From Cellulomonas wangleii (GTDB lineage: Bacteria > Actinomycetota > Actinomycetes > Actinomycetales > Cellulomonadaceae): a DNA stretch of 64,000 bases. The notes below the pieces were generated by a model. The model was not told where the DNA came from. It ran no database searches and saw nothing but the letters and a program-made list of their open reading frames with translations. The stretch is taken from NCBI RefSeq assembly GCF_018388445.1, contig NZ_CP074405.1, positions 2,542,001 to 2,606,000 of the forward strand. The letters are read 5' to 3'. Every line of letters starts with the position of its first letter. Within the stretch, counting starts at the first letter, position 1. Positions 1-9,156 of the stretch are shown piece by piece. The translations under genes and the position numbers were made by a program.

Positions 1-500
<500 letters not shown>

Positions 501-507
501 CGTCCCG

Positions 508-1551
508 TCAGGGCACGCGGGTCGCGTCGGGTCGGACGCCCTCGGCCTTGTGCGGGCGTGCGAGCAGCAGCCCGGCCAGCTCGTCGACGGGCAGGTTCTC
601 GTGCAGCACCTGCACGACGGCCGACGTGATGGGCATCTCCACGCCGAGGGACGTGGCGAGCTCCAGCACCGAGCGGCAGGACTTCACACCCTCGGCCGTC
701 CCACCCGTGGCGACGACCGCCTCGTCGAGGCGCATCCCCCGCCCGATGTGCACGCCCAGCGTGTGGTTGCGCGAGTCCGGGGACGCGCAGGTCGCCATGA
801 GGTCACCCATCCCCGCCAGGCCGGGGAACGTCTCGGCGTCGGCACCGAGCGCCAGCCCCAGGCGGGTGATCTCGACCAGGCCCCTCGTGATGACCGTGGC
901 CATGGTGTTGAAGCCCATGCCCCGCCCCTGCGAGATGCCGACGGCCAGCGCGATGACGTTCTTCACCGCGCCGCACAGCTCGACCCCCACGACGTCGGGG
1001 TTGGTGTACGGGCGGAAGTAGGACGACGCGCACGCCCGCGCCACGAGGGCAGCCGTGTCGGGGCTCGTGGACGCCACGACGGTGGCCGTCGGCTGGCGCA
1101 GGGCGATCTCCCGCGCGAGGTTCGGCCCGGACAGCACCGCGACACGGTCGGCGGCGATGCCCAGGCACTCCGCGACGACCTCGCTCATCCGCTGGTCGGT
1201 CTCCAGCTCGACGCCCTTCATGAGCGACACCAGCACGGTATGGCCGGGCACCGCGTCGGCCAGGGGCGCGAGCACGGCACGGGCGCGCTGCGACGGCACG
1301 GCGACCGCCACCACGTCGGCGTCGGCCACCGCCGCGCGTGCGTCCTGCGTCGCGGTGACCGCGGCGGGCAGCTCCACGCCCGGCAGGTACCGGGAGTTGC
1401 GGCGGTCGCGTGCGATCTCGTCCACCGTGGCCGCGTCGCGCCCCCAGACGGTGACGTCGCACCCTGCGTCGGCCATGACGGCGGCGAAGGTCGTGCCCCA
1501 GCTCCCCGACCCGAGGACGGCGGCCCGCAGCGGACCGGTCGGCCGCGTCAC
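508..1551 (-). CDS. gpsA: Glycerol-3-phosphate dehydrogenase [NAD(P)+]
   Basis: This cytosolic enzyme reduces dihydroxyacetone phosphate to sn-glycerol-3-phosphate, the backbone of phospholipids. The 347-residue product begins with the dinucleotide-binding motif GSGSWGT (about residues 14-20), has SLMKGVE in the middle domain and the catalytic-lysine segment GAVKNVIALAVG, then GLAGMGDLMATC, all typical of GpsA. I chose the GTG at 1551 because it overlaps the stop of the upstream acyltransferase (GTGA, translational coupling); an upstream in-frame ATG at 1596 would lie inside that gene. The pairing with an acyltransferase of phospholipid synthesis and murA is common in actinobacteria and implies one operon for envelope precursors. 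Confidence 0.95.
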   Translation of the reverse strand: MTRPTGPLRAAVLGSGSWGTTFAAVMADAGCDVTVWGRDAATVDEIARDRRNSRYLPGVELPAAVTATQDARAAVADADVVAVAVPSQRARAVLAPLADAVPGHTVLVSLMKGVELETDQRMSEVVAECLGIAADRVAVLSGPNLAREIALRQPTATVVASTSPDTAALVARACASSYFRPYTNPDVVGVELCGAVKNVIALAVGISQGRGMGFNTMATVITRGLVEITRLGLALGADAETFPGLAGMGDLMATCASPDSRNHTLGVHIGRGMRLDEAVVATGGTAEGVKSCRSVLELATSLGVEMPITSAVVQVLHENLPVDELAGLLLARPHKAEGVRPDATRVP

Positions 1552-2282
1552 GGTGCCGTCCCGTCCTCGGCCGTGCGTCGCCGGCGCACGTCGCACCGCT
1601 CCGCCGGCGCGTGCTCCCCGCGGATCCCCTCGAGCAGCACGGTGATGGCCGTCATGATGCGCTCGGTCGCCTCACGCAGCGTCGCGGTGTCCTGCGGCCG
1701 GTCGTAGAGGTCGGACAGCTCGACGGGGGGCCCGGCGACGATCGTGACCTTCTTGCGCGGCACGGGGTGCGGGACCTTGCCGTACCGCGCGAGGAGGTCC
1801 TGCGGACCCCACTGCGCGACGGGCACGACGGGCGCCCGCGTCGTCAGCGCGAGGCGCGCGGCGCCCGTCCGTCCGGCCATCGGCCACAGGTCGGGGTCAC
1901 GCGTGAGGGTGCCCTCGGGGAACACCGCCACGCACTCCCCCTGCCGCACCGCCTCGACGGCCGCCCGCAGCGAGTCGCCCGCCGCCGCGGTGTCACGGTG
2001 CACCGGGATCTGACCCGTCGCGCGCAGCACGGCCCCCACGACGGGGACCCGGAACAGCGAGGCCTTGGCCAGCACACGCGGGACGTGCCCGTTGTCCCAC
2101 AGGTAGTGGGCGAACGTGAGCGGGTCGGCCTCCGTCATGTGGTTGGCGACCGCGACGAACCCGCCCTCGGTCGGCAGGTGCTCGGCACCGTGCCAGTCGG
2201 GGCGGGTCGTCGCGAACATCAACGGGCGCACGATGCGTGCGACGTTGCGGTAGGCGAGGTTGGAACGCGACGGCGACGGCAC
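1548..2282 (-). CDS. 1-acyl-sn-glycerol-3-phosphate acyltransferase (PlsC family)
   Basis: The 244-residue product is a membrane-associated acyltransferase, expected to transfer an acyl group to (lyso)phosphatidic acid. The family block I is present as NHMTEAD (an HX4D motif), block III as FPEGT, and a late PVVPVAQWG segment matches block IV. There is no strong transmembrane helix, so it probably binds the membrane peripherally. The start is the GTG at 2282, giving the N-terminus VPSPSRSNLAYRNVARIVRP; the long upstream extension of the frame is a shadow of murA. The gene sits 47 bp after murA and overlaps gpsA by 4 bp, so murA, this gene and gpsA look co-transcribed. The exact acyl acceptor is inferred only from the neighbour gpsA. 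Confidence 0.9.
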   Translation of the reverse strand: MPSPSRSNLAYRNVARIVRPLMFATTRPDWHGAEHLPTEGGFVAVANHMTEADPLTFAHYLWDNGHVPRVLAKASLFRVPVVGAVLRATGQIPVHRDTAAAGDSLRAAVEAVRQGECVAVFPEGTLTRDPDLWPMAGRTGAARLALTTRAPVVPVAQWGPQDLLARYGKVPHPVPRKKVTIVAGPPVELSDLYDRPQDTATLREATERIMTAITVLLEGIRGEHAPAERCDVRRRRTAEDGTAP

Positions 2283-2329
2283 GGGACCCGATCGTAGCCG
2301 CGCCGCAGGGTGCCGCGGTCCGCGCTGCG

Positions 2330-3661
2330 TCAGCGTCGCGTGTCGGGTTCGCGGCTGAACGTCGCGCCCAGGGCCTCGAGCTTGTCGGCGAAGTGCTCGT
2401 AGCCGCGGTCGATGAGGCTGATGCCCCGCACCGCGGACGTGCCCTTGGCGGTCAGCGCCGCGATGAGGTGGCTGAAGCCGCCACGCAGGTCCGGCACCTC
2501 GATCTCGGCCGCCGACAGCGGCGTGGGCCCGGAGATGACGGCCGAGTGGTAGAAGTTGCGCTGGCCGAAGCGGCAGGGCCGCCCGCCCAGGCACTCCTTG
2601 TAGACCTGGATCGTCGCGCCCATGCCCAGCAGGGCGTCGACGAACCCGAACCGGTTCTCGTACACCGTCTCGTGGACGATCGACAGGCCGCGCGCCTGCG
2701 TCAGGGCGATGACCAGCGGCTGCTGCCAGTCCGTCATGAACCCCGGGTGCACGTCCGTCTCGAGCTGGATCGACCGCAGGTCGCCGCCCGGGTGGAAGAA
2801 CCGGATGCCATCGTCGTCGATCGCGAACTCCCCGCCGACCTTGCGGAAGGTGTTGAGGAACGTCGTCATCTCCGGCTGGGTCGCCCCGCGGACGTAGACG
2901 TCCCCGCCGGTGGCCAGCGCCGCCGAGGCCCACGACGCGGCCTCGATGCGGTCGGACAGGGCGGTGTGCCGGAACCCGACCAGCCGGTCGACACCCTCGA
3001 TGCGGATCACCCGGTCGGTGTCCACGGAGATGATCGCGCCCATCTTCTGCAGCACGTTGATCAGGTCCATGATCTCGGGCTCGATCGCGGCGTTCGACAG
3101 CTCGGTGATGCCCTCGGCACGCACGGCCGTCAGCAGCAGCTGCTCGGTGGCGCCGACGCTCGGGTACGGCAGCGCGATCTTGGTGCCCTGCAGGCGGTGC
3201 GGGGCACGGATGCGGATGCCGTTGTCGGTCTTGTCCACGACCGCGCCGAACTGCCGCAGGATGTCGAGGTGGTAGTTGATCGGCCGGTCGCCGATGCGGC
3301 AGCCGCCCAGGTCCGGGATGAACGCCTCCCCCAGGCGGTGCAGCAGGGGGCCGCAGAACAGGATCGGGATACGGCTGGACCCGGCGTGGGCGTCGATGTC
3401 GGCGACGTGCGCCGACTCGACGTCCGTCGGGTCCAGGCTGATCGTGCCGGCGTCGTCGTCGATCTCGACCGTCACACCGTGCAGCCGCAGCAGCCCCGAG
3501 ACGACGGCGACGTCCCGGATCTGGGGGACGTTGCGCAGCTCGCTCGGCGTCTCGCCCAGCAGGGCGGCCACCATCGCCTTCGACACGAAGTTCTTGGCTC
3601 CGCGGACGGTGATCTCGCCGCGCAACGGGTTGCCACCCTCGACGTACAGCAGGTCGCTCAT
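2330..3661 (-). CDS. murA: UDP-N-acetylglucosamine 1-carboxyvinyltransferase
   Basis: MurA transfers enolpyruvate from PEP to UDP-GlcNAc, the first committed step of peptidoglycan synthesis, in the cytosol. The 443-residue protein has the EPSP-synthase fold signatures, the N-terminal GAKNFVSK segment (Lys-Asn pair) and the active-site loop GGCRIGDRP with Cys121 intact, which is the residue alkylated by fosfomycin. Some actinobacteria carry Asp there, so this one is expected to be fosfomycin-sensitive at the target level. I chose the ATG at 3661, with a GGGGGA element about 10 nt upstream; an ATG two codons earlier is too close to that element. Catalytic-loop and C-terminal regions are complete. 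Confidence 0.93.
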   Translation of the reverse strand: MSDLLYVEGGNPLRGEITVRGAKNFVSKAMVAALLGETPSELRNVPQIRDVAVVSGLLRLHGVTVEIDDDAGTISLDPTDVESAHVADIDAHAGSSRIPILFCGPLLHRLGEAFIPDLGGCRIGDRPINYHLDILRQFGAVVDKTDNGIRIRAPHRLQGTKIALPYPSVGATEQLLLTAVRAEGITELSNAAIEPEIMDLINVLQKMGAIISVDTDRVIRIEGVDRLVGFRHTALSDRIEAASWASAALATGGDVYVRGATQPEMTTFLNTFRKVGGEFAIDDDGIRFFHPGGDLRSIQLETDVHPGFMTDWQQPLVIALTQARGLSIVHETVYENRFGFVDALLGMGATIQVYKECLGGRPCRFGQRNFYHSAVISGPTPLSAAEIEVPDLRGGFSHLIAALTAKGTSAVRGISLIDRGYEHFADKLEALGATFSREPDTRR

Positions 3662-3808
3662 GCCCATATCGTCCCCCACCCGACGGGATGTGCGCGTCAT
3701 CCGGGCCCGGCTGCGCGTGGTTCTCGCAGAACCCTCACAAGGCGGCGGGGCGGGAGCACGGCCGGTGCCGCACCCCCGCCCCCGTCGAGCCGGCGGGTCG
3801 GGACGTCG

Positions 3809-4477
3809 TCAGACGCCGCGGGTCGGTCCGAGGTCGAGCGTCACCACCGGCCGCGCCGGGCGCACCGGGACCGGCGGCAGGTGCTTCGCGGGGAGCGTGG
3901 CCGGGCGCCACGACTCGCGACGCTGCTCGAACGCCGTGATCTCGTCGGCGTGCTGCAGCGTCAGACCGATGTCGTCCAGCCCCTCCATGAGGCGCCAGCG
4001 CGTGTAGTCGTCGACCTGGAACGGCACCACGATGTCGTCGCAGACGACCGTGCGCGCCCCGAGGTCGACCGTCACCTCGGTGCCGGGCCGCGTCTCGAGG
4101 ACCTTCCAGAGCAGCTCCACGTCCTCCTGCGCGACCTGGGCCGCCAGCAGGCCCTGCTTGCCGGAGTTGCCGCGGAAGATGTCGGCGAACCGCGGCGAGA
4201 TCACGACACGGAAGCCGTAGTCCTTCAGCGCCCACACGGCGTGCTCGCGCGACGAGCCGGTCCCGAAGTCGGGGCCGGCGACGAGGACGGAGCCGGACCG
4301 GTAGGCGTCCTGGTTGAGCACGAACGCGGGGTCGCCGCGCCACGCCGCGAACAGCGCGTCCTCGAAGCCTGTGCGCGTGACCCGCTTGAGGTACACGGCG
4401 GGGATGATCTGGTCGGTGTCGACGTTGCTGCGCCGCAGCGGGACGCCGACCCCGGTGTGCCGGGTGAACTTCTCCAT
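3809..4477 (-). CDS. leuD: 3-isopropylmalate dehydratase, small subunit
   Basis: LeuD pairs with LeuC to isomerise 2-isopropylmalate to 3-isopropylmalate in leucine synthesis. The 222-residue protein starts [27 protein letters not shown] and contains the swivel-domain substrate motif [13 protein letters not shown], both diagnostic. It follows leuC in the same direction with a 31-bp gap, so the two are an operon. The C-terminus is rich in Pro and Arg and a little longer than in E. coli LeuD (about 201 residues). The 147-bp gap between its stop and the murA start holds GC-rich sequence with no gene that I can see. Confidence 0.96.
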   Translation of the reverse strand: MEKFTRHTGVGVPLRRSNVDTDQIIPAVYLKRVTRTGFEDALFAAWRGDPAFVLNQDAYRSGSVLVAGPDFGTGSSREHAVWALKDYGFRVVISPRFADIFRGNSGKQGLLAAQVAQEDVELLWKVLETRPGTEVTVDLGARTVVCDDIVVPFQVDDYTRWRLMEGLDDIGLTLQHADEITAFEQRRESWRPATLPAKHLPPVPVRPARPVVTLDLGPTRGV

Positions 4478-4508
4478 GATGGGCCTGCCTGTCGGGGTGT
4501 CGGGGGCG

Positions 4509-5972
4509 TCAGACGGTCTGCAGCGCGTCGTCGGTGTGCAGCGGGCTGCCGTCGGGGACCTCGACGTCGGGGCCGAGGTCGGCGACCGAGGACAGCGTCC
4601 CGCGGATCGCGGTGGCCGCCGCGACGAGCGGCGAGACCAGGTGGGTGCGCCCGCCCTTGCCCTGACGGCCCTCGAAGTTGCGGTTGGACGTGGACGCGGA
4701 GCGCTCCTGCGGGGCGAGCTGGTCGGGGTTCATGCCCAGGCACATCGAGCAGCCGGCGTTGCGCCACTCGGCACCGAAGTCGAGGAAGATCCGGTCGAGG
4801 CCCTCCGCCTCGGCCTGCAGACGCACGCGCGCGGAGGCGGGCACCACCAGGACGCGCACGTCGTCGGCCTTCTTGCGGTCCTTCACCAGCTTGGCGACGG
4901 CGCGCAGGTCCTCGATGCGCCCGTTGGTGCACGACCCGATGAAGACGGTGTCCACCTTGATCTCGCGCAGCGGCTGACCGGGCGTCAGGCCCATGTACTC
5001 GATGGCACGCTCGGCGGCGACACGCTCGTTGGCGTCGGCGATCTGCTCCGGGACCGGCACGTTGCCCGACAGGGGCAGGCCCTGGCCGGGGTTGGTGCCC
5101 CACGTGACGAACGGCTCCAGGTCGGCCGCCTCGAGCACGACCTCGGCGTCGAAGACGGCGTCGTCGTCGGTGCGCAGGGTGCGCCAGTACTCGACGGCCG
5201 CGTCCCAGTCGGCACCCTCGGGCGCGTGCGGACGGCCCTTGAGGTACTCGAAGGTGGTCTCGTCGGGCGCGATCATGCCGGCGCGCGCGCCGGCCTCGAT
5301 CGACATGTTGCAGATGGTCATCCGCCCCTCCATCGAGAGGTTGCGGATCGCCTCGCCCCGGTACTCCAGGACGTAGCCCTGACCGCCGCCGGTGCCGATC
5401 TTGGCGATGATCGCCAGGATGATGTCCTTGGCGCTGGCGCCGATCGGCAGTGCGCCGTTGACGGTGATCGCCATGGTCTTGAACGGGGCGAGGGGCAGCG
5501 TCTGGGTGGCCAGGACGTGCTCGACCTCGCTCGTGCCGATGCCGAACGCGAGGGCGCCGAAGGCCCCGTGCGTCGAGGTGTGCGAGTCGCCGCAGACGAC
5601 CGTGAGCCCCGGCTGCGTCAGCCCGAGCTGCGGGCCGACCTGGTGGACGATGCCCTGGTCGGCGTCGCCGAGCGAGTGGATCCGTACGCCGAACTCGGCG
5701 ACGTTGGCACGCAGCGTCTCGATCTGCGTCCGGCTCGTCGCGTCGGCGATGGGCCGGTCGATGTCGAGGGTGGGCGTGTTGTGGTCCTCGGTGGCCAGCG
5801 TGAGGTCCGGGCGGCGCACCGGCCTGCCCGCGAGCCGCAGCCCCTCGAAGGCCTGCGGGCTCGTGACCTCGTGCACGAGGTGCAGGTCGATGTACAGCAG
5901 GTCAGGGGCACCGTCCGTGCCGCGGCGCACGACGTGCGCGTCCCAGACCTTCTCCGCCAGCGTGCCGGCCAT
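4509..5972 (-). CDS. leuC: 3-isopropylmalate dehydratase, large subunit
   Basis: The 487-residue catalytic subunit of isopropylmalate isomerase is an aconitase-family enzyme with a [4Fe-4S] cluster. Cluster ligands are visible as the Cys in [13 protein letters not shown] and the CSMCLGM pair; other aconitase signatures are [14 protein letters not shown] and the N-terminal [17 protein letters not shown]. The ATG at 5972 is preceded by GAGAGGAAC at good spacing, whereas the longer frame runs into the promoter region. A divergently transcribed IclR-family gene lies 118 bp upstream and is the likely regulator. Confidence 0.97.
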   Translation of the reverse strand: MAGTLAEKVWDAHVVRRGTDGAPDLLYIDLHLVHEVTSPQAFEGLRLAGRPVRRPDLTLATEDHNTPTLDIDRPIADATSRTQIETLRANVAEFGVRIHSLGDADQGIVHQVGPQLGLTQPGLTVVCGDSHTSTHGAFGALAFGIGTSEVEHVLATQTLPLAPFKTMAITVNGALPIGASAKDIILAIIAKIGTGGGQGYVLEYRGEAIRNLSMEGRMTICNMSIEAGARAGMIAPDETTFEYLKGRPHAPEGADWDAAVEYWRTLRTDDDAVFDAEVVLEAADLEPFVTWGTNPGQGLPLSGNVPVPEQIADANERVAAERAIEYMGLTPGQPLREIKVDTVFIGSCTNGRIEDLRAVAKLVKDRKKADDVRVLVVPASARVRLQAEAEGLDRIFLDFGAEWRNAGCSMCLGMNPDQLAPQERSASTSNRNFEGRQGKGGRTHLVSPLVAAATAIRGTLSSVADLGPDVEVPDGSPLHTDDALQTV

Positions 5973-6090
5973 GTTCGCAGTTCCTCTCGTCCGGGCAGGG
6001 GCCTCCCGGGTCACCGGGCCGACGGCTCTGGGCCGCGGGTCTCGTGGCCCCCGGCTTGCATCTCAGCCTTCGAGACGCCAATATCGACCT
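5973..6090. promoter_or_regulatory. Divergent leuC / iclR promoter region with candidate operator
   Basis: For the IclR gene a TTGCAT element at 6056-6061 and a CAATAT element at 6079-6084 are separated by exactly 17 nt, with the ATG 6 nt after the -10, so a leaderless mRNA is likely. Inside the spacer lies the inverted repeat TCTC-N7-GAGA (6061-6064 and 6072-6075), a plausible binding site for the IclR protein on both its own promoter and leuC. The operator role is inferred from position only. I found no convincing -35/-10 pair for leuC. Confidence 0.5.
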
Positions 6091-6810
6091 ATGGACAACT
6101 CTAGCGGAGTCGGCGTCCTGGACAAGGCCGCGTCGGTGCTGAGCGCCCTGGAGGCCGGACCCGCGACCCTCGCACAGCTGGTCGCCGCCACCCATCTTGC
6201 CCGCCCGACGGCCCATCGCCTTGCAGTCGCGCTCGAGCACCACCGCCTCGTGGCGCGTGACCTGCAGGGCCGCTTCGTGCTCGGCCCGCGCCTGTCGGAG
6301 CTGGCGACAGCCGCCGGCGAGGACCGGCTGCTGGCCGCCGCGGGGCCCGTGCTGGCGCTGCTGCGGGACCACACCGGGGAGAGCGCCCAGCTGTACCGCC
6401 GCCAGGGCGACCAGCGGATCTGCGTGGCGGCGGCCGAGCGCCCGATCGGGTTGCGCGACTCGATCCCGGTGGGCGCGACGCTGACCATGCAGGCCGGGTC
6501 CGCGGCGCAGGTGCTGCTGGCGTGGGAGGAGCCGGACCGGCTGCACCGGGGCCTGCAGGGCTCGAAGTTCACCGCCACCATCCTGTCCGGGGTGCGTCGT
6601 CGCGGCTGGGCGCAGTCGGTCTCCGAGCGCGAGGTCGGCGTCGCCTCGGTCTCCGCGCCGGTCCGCGGCCCGTCGGGGCGCGTGGTGGCCGCCGTGTCCG
6701 TCTCCGGGCCGCTCGAGCGGCTCTCCCGGCAGCCGGGCCGGCTGCACGCCTCCGCGGTGGTCTCGGCGGCCAACCGGCTGACCGAGGTGCTGCGCCGCAC
6801 CGCCGACTGA
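6091..6810 (+). CDS. IclR-family transcriptional regulator, probable regulator of leuCD (NdgR/LtbR type)
   Basis: The 239-residue product has an N-terminal winged helix-turn-helix (about residues 8-65, including LAQLVAATHLARPTAHRLAVAL) and a C-terminal IclR effector-binding domain with RDSIPVGATLTMQAGS and the late SVSAPVRGPSGRVVAAVSVSGP strand. Divergent placement from leuCD is the classic arrangement of NdgR (Streptomyces) and LtbR (Corynebacterium), which control leucine and other amino-acid genes; this is inferred from context. The start ATG at 6091 has no Shine-Dalgarno but has a -10-like element 6 nt upstream. A long upstream extension of the frame overlaps leuC and is rejected. Confidence 0.9.
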   Translation: MDNSSGVGVLDKAASVLSALEAGPATLAQLVAATHLARPTAHRLAVALEHHRLVARDLQGRFVLGPRLSELATAAGEDRLLAAAGPVLALLRDHTGESAQLYRRQGDQRICVAAAERPIGLRDSIPVGATLTMQAGSAAQVLLAWEEPDRLHRGLQGSKFTATILSGVRRRGWAQSVSEREVGVASVSAPVRGPSGRVVAAVSVSGPLERLSRQPGRLHASAVVSAANRLTEVLRRTAD

Positions 6811-6823
6811 CCTCCCCGACCAC

Positions 6824-6863
6824 GAGCCCGGGCCCGATCGGCGACGCCGACGGGCTCGGGCTC
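6824..6863 (+). terminator. Long hairpin after the IclR gene
   Basis: Arms 6824-6836 and 6851-6863 pair over 13 bp with one G-T wobble, and an inner 5-bp stem (6838-6842 with 6846-6850) closes a 3-nt loop, 13 nt after the stop codon. A CCTCGTCCCC stretch follows, not a T-run, so termination strength is uncertain. Confidence 0.6.
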
Positions 6864-6952
6864 CCTCGTCCCCGGGCTCCCTCGTCGCACCGACGGTGAC
6901 GGACGTCACGGTCCGTGCCTGCCCCGGCGCCCAGACGGCGCCACGGCACGAA

Positions 6953-6984
6953 GAAGGCCCGGTCACCGTGGTGACCGGGCCTTC
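6953..6984 (-). terminator. Terminator downstream of tRNA-Glu
   Basis: A perfect 14-bp inverted repeat (6953-6966 with 6971-6984, 4-nt loop) begins 6 nt after the 3' end of tRNA-Glu on the minus strand and is followed on that strand by TTCG. It could also stop readthrough from the convergent IclR gene. Confidence 0.8.
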
Positions 6985-6989
6985 GACCG

Positions 6990-7062
6990 TACCCCCGACC
7001 GGATTCGAACCGGCGCTACCGCCGTGAGAGGGCGGCGTGCTAGGCCGCTACACAACGGGGGC
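6990..7062 (-). tRNA. tRNA-Glu (anticodon CTC)
   Basis: The minus strand folds as a 73-nt cloverleaf: acceptor arms GCCCCCG and CGGGGGT (7056-7062 with 6991-6997, a G-T pair at the end), anticodon stem CCGCC/GGCGG around the loop CTCTCAC giving anticodon CTC, T-loop TTCGAAT and discriminator A at 6990. It decodes GAG. CCA is not encoded. Confidence 0.95.
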
Positions 7063-7204
7063 CTTGCTCACGAACCCGTAGGCCGTGTGCCGAGTGGATA
7101 CTGTACCCGACGTCCGCCGCGAGCCGAAATCCGCGACGTCCGGCGGCCCGCCGTCAGGCGGACGCATCCGTGCTGGTCAACGGGCTGACGCCCGATGAGC
7201 AACG

Positions 7205-7276
7205 CTGGGGTACCAGGACTCGAACCTAGACTAACTGAACCAGAATCAGTCGTGCTGCCAATTACACCATACCCCA
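7205..7276 (-). tRNA. tRNA-Gln (anticodon CTG)
   Basis: A 72-nt cloverleaf on the minus strand: acceptor arms TGGGGTA and TACCCCA (7270-7276 with 7206-7212), anticodon stem ACTGA/TCAGT around TTCTGGT giving anticodon CTG, T-loop TTCGAGT and discriminator G at 7205. It decodes CAG. It lies 142 bp upstream of tRNA-Glu in the same direction, probably in one transcript. CCA is not encoded. The 7277-7432 stretch that follows holds no recognisable gene. Confidence 0.95.
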
Positions 7277-7432
7277 AGGGCTGTGACCGGGACGATGACC
7301 CGTGCACAGCACCAGCGGCGCGCGGGTCACTGCCCCGCACCGACCGGGAACATTACCCGAGCCGGGGCCCGCCGGTCCAACCGGCCCTGCGTGGCGCAGG
7401 TCACGGTCGCGCGACGGGGGCGGCCGTGGAGC

Positions 7433-7891
7433 TCAGGCGACCGGGATGTCCGCGATCTCCGTGACGTCGTACCAGAGCAGGTCACGCTCGTCGAGGCGCT
7501 CGAGGGCCGCCTCGTCCCCCGACGCTGCGGCCGCGACGTCCGGGACGGCCTCCGGCTCGTCGACGTGCACGCTCACGACCTGGGCGAGGGTGACGTCGCA
7601 CACGACCTCCACGGCGGAGGGCACCGCGGCGTCCTGCGGCGTGCGGACGCAGGTGTCGGGGACGTCGGCGGCGACCACGACGCGCAGCCGCGGGGCGTCC
7701 GGGCGTCCGGCCAGCAACGCGACGGACCCGTCGCCGGCACCGGCCTGCGCCGCGTACTCCCACCCCTCCTCGTCCTCGTCCGGCCACAGGGCGCGCAGCG
7801 CCGAGGTGACGGCATGCCCCGCTCGTGGTCCGGGCAGGGCCGGGGAGGGCTGCTGCAGCTCGTCGAGGGTCACGGGCAGGTAGACGCGCAC
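7433..7891 (-). CDS. Conserved actinobacterial hypothetical protein, DUF6912-like
   Basis: The 152-residue acidic protein begins VRVYLPVTLDELQQ, followed by a mid segment LRVVVAADVPDTCVR and a C-terminal LLWYDVTEIADI. I recognise this only as a conserved actinobacterial family of unknown function (DUF6912). No transmembrane helix or signal peptide is seen, so it should be cytosolic. The GTG at 7891 has a CACACT element 6 nt upstream on the minus strand and no Shine-Dalgarno, so it may be leaderless. The gene follows the CpaE-like gene by 22 bp but probably has its own promoter. Confidence 0.7.
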   Translation of the reverse strand: MRVYLPVTLDELQQPSPALPGPRAGHAVTSALRALWPDEDEEGWEYAAQAGAGDGSVALLAGRPDAPRLRVVVAADVPDTCVRTPQDAAVPSAVEVVCDVTLAQVVSVHVDEPEAVPDVAAAASGDEAALERLDERDLLWYDVTEIADIPVA

Positions 7892-7913
7892 GGGCCCAGT
7901 GTGCCGTCCCGGC

Positions 7914-9155
7914 TCACCCCACCGCGACGGGCGCGCCCGGCGCGTCCGCGGGCAGGCCGGCCGCGATCTCGGCCGCCAGTGCCGCCAGGCTGCGACGCGC
8001 CGGCGAGCCGGGCGCCACCTCCCGCAGGACACGCCCCTCCAGCAGCGCCGTGTCGGCGGCCTGACGGTCCTCCGGCACGAGCACCACGTCCTCGACGCCC
8101 GCGTACCGGGCCAGCGCCGCGGCGACCGCCTCCCCCGGACGCGCGCCGGCCACGGTCGGTCGTACGCGGTTCGCGACGACACGGCGCCTGCCGGCCAGGC
8201 CGCGGTCCGCTGCCTCGGCCAGCGCCCGCACGAGCCGCTGGACCCCCACCGGGTCCGACGCGCCGACGACCACGACGAGGTCCGCCTGCTCGAGCGCGGT
8301 GATCGTGGCGGCGTTCCGCGCCGGCGCGCGCGTGTCGTAGCTGAGCATCTCGTCCTGCTCCAGGCAGAAGCCGGTGTCGAGGACCGTGACCTCGGCGAGA
8401 GCCCGCGCCTGGGACAGCACCGGCTCGAGGGAGCTGGCGGGCAGCTCGGGCCAGCGGTCCGCGCGCGAGATGCCGGACAGCAGGCGCAGGCCCGGCAGGA
8501 CGACCGGCGCGAGCCGGGCGAGCGTCCCGAGGTCCAGCGCCCCCTGGCCGGCCGCCCGGGCCGCGGCGGCCAGGCCGGGCGCCTCGTCGAGCACCCCCAG
8601 CACCTGCGCGACCACCCCGCCGTACGTGTCCGCGTCCACGAGCAGCGTCGACCGGCCGAGGCCTGCCAGCTCGGCGGCCAGGTTGACCGCGACGAACGTG
8701 CGGCCGGGGGCGCCGGTGGGCCCCCAGACGGCGACGGTCGCACCGCGGCGCGTGGGCGGGGCCGACCGGGGCAACGCCTGCCGGGGCGGGCCGTCGTCGA
8801 GGACGGCCAGCGCCTCGTTCACCACGTCCGGCACCTCCCCGTCGGCCGCCACGTCCAGGACGACGTCGGCGCCGTGCGCGGTCAACCGCTCGGCGAGCCA
8901 CGGACGCGCCGGGTCGGCCAGGCCGACGACGCGGACGCCGCACCGGTGCAGCACGGCGACGGCCTCCCTGTCGAGCCGGTCCAGGTCGGCGGACACCACC
9001 GCCAGCCCGCCGAGTCCCGCCTCCGCCGCGGCGAGCAGCTCGGTGAGGTCGGCGCACCGCCGCGTCACCGACAGCCGCCCGCCCGACCCCTCCACGGCCT
9101 GCACGACCGCCGACTCGGCGGCACCCTGCACCGCGCACAGCACCCCGACGCCCAC
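7914..9155 (-). CDS. CpaE-like / septum-site-determining (Ssd-like) ParA-family protein with degenerate P-loop
   Basis: The 413-residue protein has an N-terminal receiver-like half (GVLCAVQGAAESAVV through DVVLDVAADGEVPDVVNEALAVL) and a C-terminal MinD/ParA-like half with VWGPTGAPGRTFVAVNLA, LLVDADTYGG and a late LVVVVGASDPVGVQRLVRAL. This resembles CpaE of Flp/Tad pili and mycobacterial Ssd. The ParA deviant Walker A (KGGxGKT) is replaced by PTGAPGRT, with Arg for the key Lys, so ATP hydrolysis is doubtful. The GTG at 9155 starts one base after the stop of the SAF gene, indicating coupling. No CpaF ATPase or TadBC genes lie nearby, so a role in pilus assembly is not supported by the window. 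Confidence 0.75.
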   Translation of the reverse strand: MGVGVLCAVQGAAESAVVQAVEGSGGRLSVTRRCADLTELLAAAEAGLGGLAVVSADLDRLDREAVAVLHRCGVRVVGLADPARPWLAERLTAHGADVVLDVAADGEVPDVVNEALAVLDDGPPRQALPRSAPPTRRGATVAVWGPTGAPGRTFVAVNLAAELAGLGRSTLLVDADTYGGVVAQVLGVLDEAPGLAAAARAAGQGALDLGTLARLAPVVLPGLRLLSGISRADRWPELPASSLEPVLSQARALAEVTVLDTGFCLEQDEMLSYDTRAPARNAATITALEQADLVVVVGASDPVGVQRLVRALAEAADRGLAGRRRVVANRVRPTVAGARPGEAVAAALARYAGVEDVVLVPEDRQAADTALLEGRVLREVAPGSPARRSLAALAAEIAAGLPADAPGAPVAVG

Positions 9156-9156
9156 C

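Noticed and set aside
6990..7276. Integration site or prophage at the tRNA genes
   Set aside because: No integrase, attachment repeat or atypical genes are found on either side; both tRNAs are intact.
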